From Nocardioides sp. CFH 31398 (GTDB taxonomy: Bacteria > Actinomycetota > Actinomycetes > Propionibacteriales > Nocardioidaceae): 64,000 bases of DNA. Made by a program: the position numbers and the translations under genes. The stretch lies in NCBI RefSeq assembly GCF_022436705.1, contig NZ_JAKUHT010000010.1, forward strand, positions 56,245-120,244, in the 5' to 3' direction. The number at the start of each line of letters is the position of its first letter. Within the stretch, counting starts at the first letter, position 1. A model generated the notes under the pieces. The model made no database searches and was not told the DNA's origin. It was given only the letters and a program-made list of their open reading frames with translations. Positions 60,756 to 64,000 of the stretch are shown here, piece after piece.

Positions 60756-62171
60756 ATGACGCAGGAGAAGGACGCGACCGACGTCGACGGCATGGCCGGC
60801 ACCCAGGGCGCGAACCCCCTGGCGGTCGACCCGGCCGACGTGCTGGGCGGACCGAGGGCGGGGGCGTTCGACGAGCACCACCCGCCGGACGCCGCGCTCA
60901 TCGGCGACTGCGTGCACTGCGGGTTCTGCCTGCCGACCTGCCCGACGTACGTGCTGTGGGGCGAGGAGATGGACAGCCCCCGCGGGCGCATCTACCTGAT
61001 GAAGCAGGGGCTCGAGGGCGAGCCCATGACCGACGAGATGGTCGGCCACTTCGACGCCTGCCTGGGCTGCATGGCCTGCGTGACGGCCTGCCCGTCCGGG
61101 GTGCAGTACGACACGCTCATCGAGCAGACCCGCGCCCAGGTCGAGCGGAACCACGAGCGCACGCCGGCCGACAAGGCGCTGCGCGGCCTGATCTTCTCGC
61201 TCTTCCCGCACCCGAGGCGGTTGCGGCTGATGCGCGGGCCGCTCAAGGTGCTGCAGCGCACCGGACTCGACCGCGCGATGCGCCGCACCGGCCTGCTCGA
61301 CCGCATGGCCCCGCAGCTCGCGGCGATGGAGAAGCTGGCGCCGAGGCTGGGCAAGCCGATGCCGCTGCCCGAGCACATCACCGCCTCCGGCGAGCGCCGG
61401 ATGACGGTGGGGATGCTCGTCGGCTGCGTGCAGGGCGCGTTCTTCCCCGGCGTGAACGCCGCCACCGCCCGCGTGCTCCAGGCCGAGGGGTGCGACGTCG
61501 TCGTCCCGCAGGACCAGGGCTGCTGCGGCGCCCTGTCGGTCCACGCGGGCCGCGAGTCCGAGGGCGTCGCGTTCGCCAAGAAGCTCGTCGACAGCTTCTC
61601 GGACGCCGGCGTCGAGCGGATCGTCGTCAACTCGGCGGGCTGCGGCTCCACGATGAAGGAGTACGCCGAGCTGCTCGCCGACGACCCGGCGTACGCCGAC
61701 CGTGCGAAGGCCTTCGCGGAGAAGACCCGCGACATCTCGGAGATCCTGCTCGAGCTCGGCCCCCGCGCCGTCCGGCACCCGCTCGAGGTGACGATCGCCT
61801 ACCACGACGCCTGCCACCTCGCGCACGCCCAGGGCGTCCGCAAGCAGCCGCGCGACCTGCTCACCGAGATCCCCGGCCTGACGCTGAAGGAGATCCCCGA
61901 GGGGGAGATCTGCTGCGGCTCGGCCGGCATCTACAACATCCTCAACCCCGGGCCCGCCCAGGAGCTGGGGGACCGCAAGGCCGCCAACATCGCGAAGACC
62001 GGCGCGGAGCTGCTCGTCACCGCGAACCCGGGCTGCCTGATGCAGGTGACCTCGGCGCTGCACCGTCACGCCGAGCAGAACGGAACCGCGCCGATGGGGA
62101 TGGCGCACACCATCGAGGTGCTCGACGCCTCGATCCACGGGGCGCCGCTCTCGGCGCTCATGGACCGCTAG
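60756..62171 (+). CDS. glcF: glycolate oxidase iron-sulfur subunit GlcF
   Basis: 471 aa. Two 4Fe-4S ferredoxin motifs lie at CVHCGFCLPTCPTY (about residues 52-65) and CLGCMACVTACPSG (about 105-118), giving the electron path from the flavin subunits to the quinone pool. Two CCG domains follow: QDQGCCGALSVHAG with NSAGCGSTMKEY, and YHDACHLAHAQGVRKQPRDLL with EICCGSAGIYN. The N-terminal ~45 residues are an unusual acidic extension. The ATG is one base after the glcE stop. Confidence 0.95.
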   Translation: MTQEKDATDVDGMAGTQGANPLAVDPADVLGGPRAGAFDEHHPPDAALIGDCVHCGFCLPTCPTYVLWGEEMDSPRGRIYLMKQGLEGEPMTDEMVGHFDACLGCMACVTACPSGVQYDTLIEQTRAQVERNHERTPADKALRGLIFSLFPHPRRLRLMRGPLKVLQRTGLDRAMRRTGLLDRMAPQLAAMEKLAPRLGKPMPLPEHITASGERRMTVGMLVGCVQGAFFPGVNAATARVLQAEGCDVVVPQDQGCCGALSVHAGRESEGVAFAKKLVDSFSDAGVERIVVNSAGCGSTMKEYAELLADDPAYADRAKAFAEKTRDISEILLELGPRAVRHPLEVTIAYHDACHLAHAQGVRKQPRDLLTEIPGLTLKEIPEGEICCGSAGIYNILNPGPAQELGDRKAANIAKTGAELLVTANPGCLMQVTSALHRHAEQNGTAPMGMAHTIEVLDASIHGAPLSALMDR

Positions 62172-62208
62172 CCCCGTCCGAACCACCCACGATCTCGGGA
62201 GAGACCCC

Positions 62209-63915
62209 ATGTTCCAGCAGGACCTCGAAGCCGTCGGAGGCTCGCTGACGCTGTCGGCGCTCGTCGCCGCCGTACCGCTGCTCACGCTGTTCGTCCTGCT
62301 GGGCGCACTGCGGATGAAGGCGTGGCAGGCGGGGCTCATCTCCCTGGCCGTCACCATCGTGCTCGCCGTCCTGGCGTTCTCCATGCCGGTCGACCAGGCG
62401 CTGCTCGCCACGACGCAGGGCGCGGTGTTCGGGTTCTTCCCGATCCTGTGGATCGTCATCAACGCGATCTGGGTCTACAACCTCACGGTCGCGTCGGGAC
62501 ACTTCGACGTGCTGCGCCGCTCGTTCGAGAAGGTCAGCCCCGACCAGCGCGTGCAGGCCATCATCATCGCCTTCTGCTTCGGCGCGCTCCTCGAGGCGCT
62601 GGCCGGCTTCGGCACCCCGGTCGCCATCACCGTGGTCATGCTGATGGCGCTCGGCTTCCAGCCGATCAAGGCCGCGGTCGTCGCCCTCATCGCGAACACC
62701 GCGCCGGTCGCCTTCGGCGCGCTGGCCACCCCGATCACCACCCTCGCCGCCGTCACCTCGGGCGTGAACGACGACTCCCGCCTGACCGTCGAGACCCTCG
62801 GCGCCATGGTCGGGCGCCAGACCCCGATCCTCGCGATCTTCGTGCCGCTCATCCTCGTGCTCGTGGTCGACGGCAAGCGCGGCGTGAAGCAGACCTGGCT
62901 GCCCGCGATCGTCTGCGGCGTCGCCTTCGCGATTTCGCAGTACGTCGCCGCGAACTTCATCTCCGTCCCGCTGGCCGACATCATCGCCGCGCTCGGCGGT
63001 GCGCTCGCCGTCGTCGTCCTCAGCCGCGTGTGGCAGCCCGCCGAGACCATCACCGCGGACGCCGAGGCCATCCGCGAGAACGCCCAGCGCGTCGGTGGCG
63101 ACGCGGGTGGAGCGTCCACCGGCGGCGTGGCCGTGGACCAGGGCGGCCCCGTGACGGACTCCGGCTCCGAGGTCGCGAAGGCCTACGCGCCGTACCTGAT
63201 CATCATCGCCATCTTCTCGATCGTGAACATCCCGGCGGTCAAGGCGTTCTTCGCCGAGGAGCCCTGGACCGTCGTCTTCAGCTGGCCCGGGCTCGAGGTG
63301 CTCAACCCGGCCGGCGAGCCGGTCTCGACGACGATGTACACCTTCAACTGGCTGCCCGCCGCGGGCACCCTGATGATCTTCGCCGGCCTGCTGACGATGC
63401 TCGTGCTCAAGGTGTCGCCGGGCCAGGGCCTGAAGACCTACGGCAAGACGTACGGCGAGCTGAAGTGGGCCATCGTCACCGTCATGGCGGTGCTCGCGCT
63501 CGCCTACGTGCTCAACCTGTCCGGCATGACCGTCTCCCTCGGCGCCTGGCTGGCGCAGACCGGCGCCGCGTTCGCGATCCTCTCGCCGATCCTCGGCTGG
63601 ATCGGCGTCGCGGTCACCGGCTCCGACACCTCCGCGAACGCCCTCTTCGGCGCGCTCCAGGTGCAGACCGCCGCCCAGGCCGGGCTCGACCCGGTGCTCA
63701 TGGCCTCGGCGAACACGTCGGGCGGCGTGCTCGGCAAGATGGTCAGCCCGCAGAACCTCGCCATCGCCGCGGCCGCCGTCGGCCTCGCGGGCAAGGAGGG
63801 CGACATCTTCCGCAAGGTGATCGGCTGGAGCCTCGTGCTGCTGGTGGGCATGTGCATCCTGGTCGGTCTGCAGGCCACCCCGGTCCTCGACTGGATGGTC
63901 CCGGCCGCCCCGTGA
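62209..63915 (+). CDS. L-lactate/glycolate permease (LctP/GlcA family)
   Basis: 568-aa inner-membrane permease with about 13 hydrophobic segments. Family blocks are GAVFGFFPILWIVINAIWVYNLTVASGHFDVLRRSFEKVSPDQRVQAIIIAFCFGALLEALAGFGTPVAI, VAFGALATPITTLAAVTSGV, and near the end ILGWIGVAVTGSDTSANALFGALQVQTAAQAGLDPVLMASANTSGGVLGKMVSPQNLAIA. It takes up lactate or glycolate, and the operon context favours glycolate or both. GGGAGAG precedes the ATG. The stop is 14 nt from the homopolymer tract at the end of the sequence. Confidence 0.95.
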   Translation: MFQQDLEAVGGSLTLSALVAAVPLLTLFVLLGALRMKAWQAGLISLAVTIVLAVLAFSMPVDQALLATTQGAVFGFFPILWIVINAIWVYNLTVASGHFDVLRRSFEKVSPDQRVQAIIIAFCFGALLEALAGFGTPVAITVVMLMALGFQPIKAAVVALIANTAPVAFGALATPITTLAAVTSGVNDDSRLTVETLGAMVGRQTPILAIFVPLILVLVVDGKRGVKQTWLPAIVCGVAFAISQYVAANFISVPLADIIAALGGALAVVVLSRVWQPAETITADAEAIRENAQRVGGDAGGASTGGVAVDQGGPVTDSGSEVAKAYAPYLIIIAIFSIVNIPAVKAFFAEEPWTVVFSWPGLEVLNPAGEPVSTTMYTFNWLPAAGTLMIFAGLLTMLVLKVSPGQGLKTYGKTYGELKWAIVTVMAVLALAYVLNLSGMTVSLGAWLAQTGAAFAILSPILGWIGVAVTGSDTSANALFGALQVQTAAQAGLDPVLMASANTSGGVLGKMVSPQNLAIAAAAVGLAGKEGDIFRKVIGWSLVLLVGMCILVGLQATPVLDWMVPAAP

Positions 63916-63929
63916 GCCGCCTGTGCCGT

Positions 63930-63987
63930 GGGGGGGGCCCCCCCGGGGGGGGGGGGGCCCCCCCCAGGCCCAAACCGGTGCCCCCCC
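63930..63987. other. G/C homopolymer tracts, probable assembly artefact
   Basis: Runs of 8 G, 7 C, 13 G and 8 C follow one another, with a further 7-C run at 63981-63987, then the sequence ends. Such alternating runs are unlike the rest of the window and typical of low-quality contig ends. No feature should be built on this stretch. Confidence 0.8.
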
Positions 63988-64000
63988 GGAGGACGGGGCC

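Overview
The window is very GC-rich actinobacterial chromosome. Third codon positions are almost all G or C, GTG starts are frequent, neighbouring genes often overlap by ATGA, and several gene families are actinobacterial (RbpA, SufR-type suf operon, DUF3099, acVLRF1, SigE-family sigma factor). Gene content and order look most like Nocardioides or a relative; this is judged by eye, not by a search. I see no tRNA, rRNA, CRISPR array, insertion sequence or prophage. The last ~70 bases are G and C homopolymers that look like a contig-end artefact.

Layout. 0-6.7 kb: rbpA, then a minus-strand run tkt-tal-pgi-pgl-lipoprotein for the pentose phosphate pathway, without the zwf and opcA genes usual in this cluster. 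6.7-10.7 kb: heme A synthesis (ctaB, ctaA) and a two-gene ABC-2 transporter. 10.7-13.5 kb: a tightly overlapping lipid module (CDP-alcohol phosphotransferase-like protein with two altered metal-ligand positions, CdsA, PlsC with an extra membrane domain). 13.6-21 kb: sufR-sufB-sufD-Rieske-sufC-sufS-sufU-sufT plus an ASCH-domain gene, preceded by a possible iron box and a SufR-like operator. 21-25.8 kb: two paralogous sulfatase lipoproteins flanking a GNAT acetyltransferase and an acVLRF1-type ribosome-rescue hydrolase; the second sulfatase appears to start at ATC. 25.8-36.1 kb: dienelactone hydrolase, a phosphotransferase-like protein, ABC-F ATPase, membrane class III cyclase, ABC exporter, atypical SDR, a decayed sigma factor/META-domain junction, SURF1 and moaA.

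36.1-38.9 kb: a small Cys/His protein, a twin-hairpin RNA with C-rich loops (6C-like), DUF3099, dodecin, fabG and inhA-type fabI. 38.9-45.7 kb: a cyanophycin-type locus with full cyanophycin synthetase and cyanophycinase on the minus strand, facing a synthetase-like protein that lacks the ATP-grasp half and a secreted pyroglutamyl-peptidase-fold protein. 45.7-54.5 kb: sixA, serB, a hypothetical gene, an ABC ATPase, two SPFH proteins around NfeD, a TauE/SafE exporter, an MFS transporter, an inverted pair of 32-bp-period repeat arrays and an alpha/beta hydrolase. 54.5-63.9 kb: an IclR regulator divergent from a glycolate/lactate operon (malate synthase G, GlcG/HbpS-like protein, GlcD, GlcE, GlcF, permease) that should carry glycolate through glyoxylate to malate.

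A recurring signal is a TAnnnT hexamer exactly 6 nt (sometimes 7-8) before the start codon of many genes, on both strands. This is the geometry of leaderless mRNAs and helped choose several starts. All calls are from reading the sequence; no database search was run.
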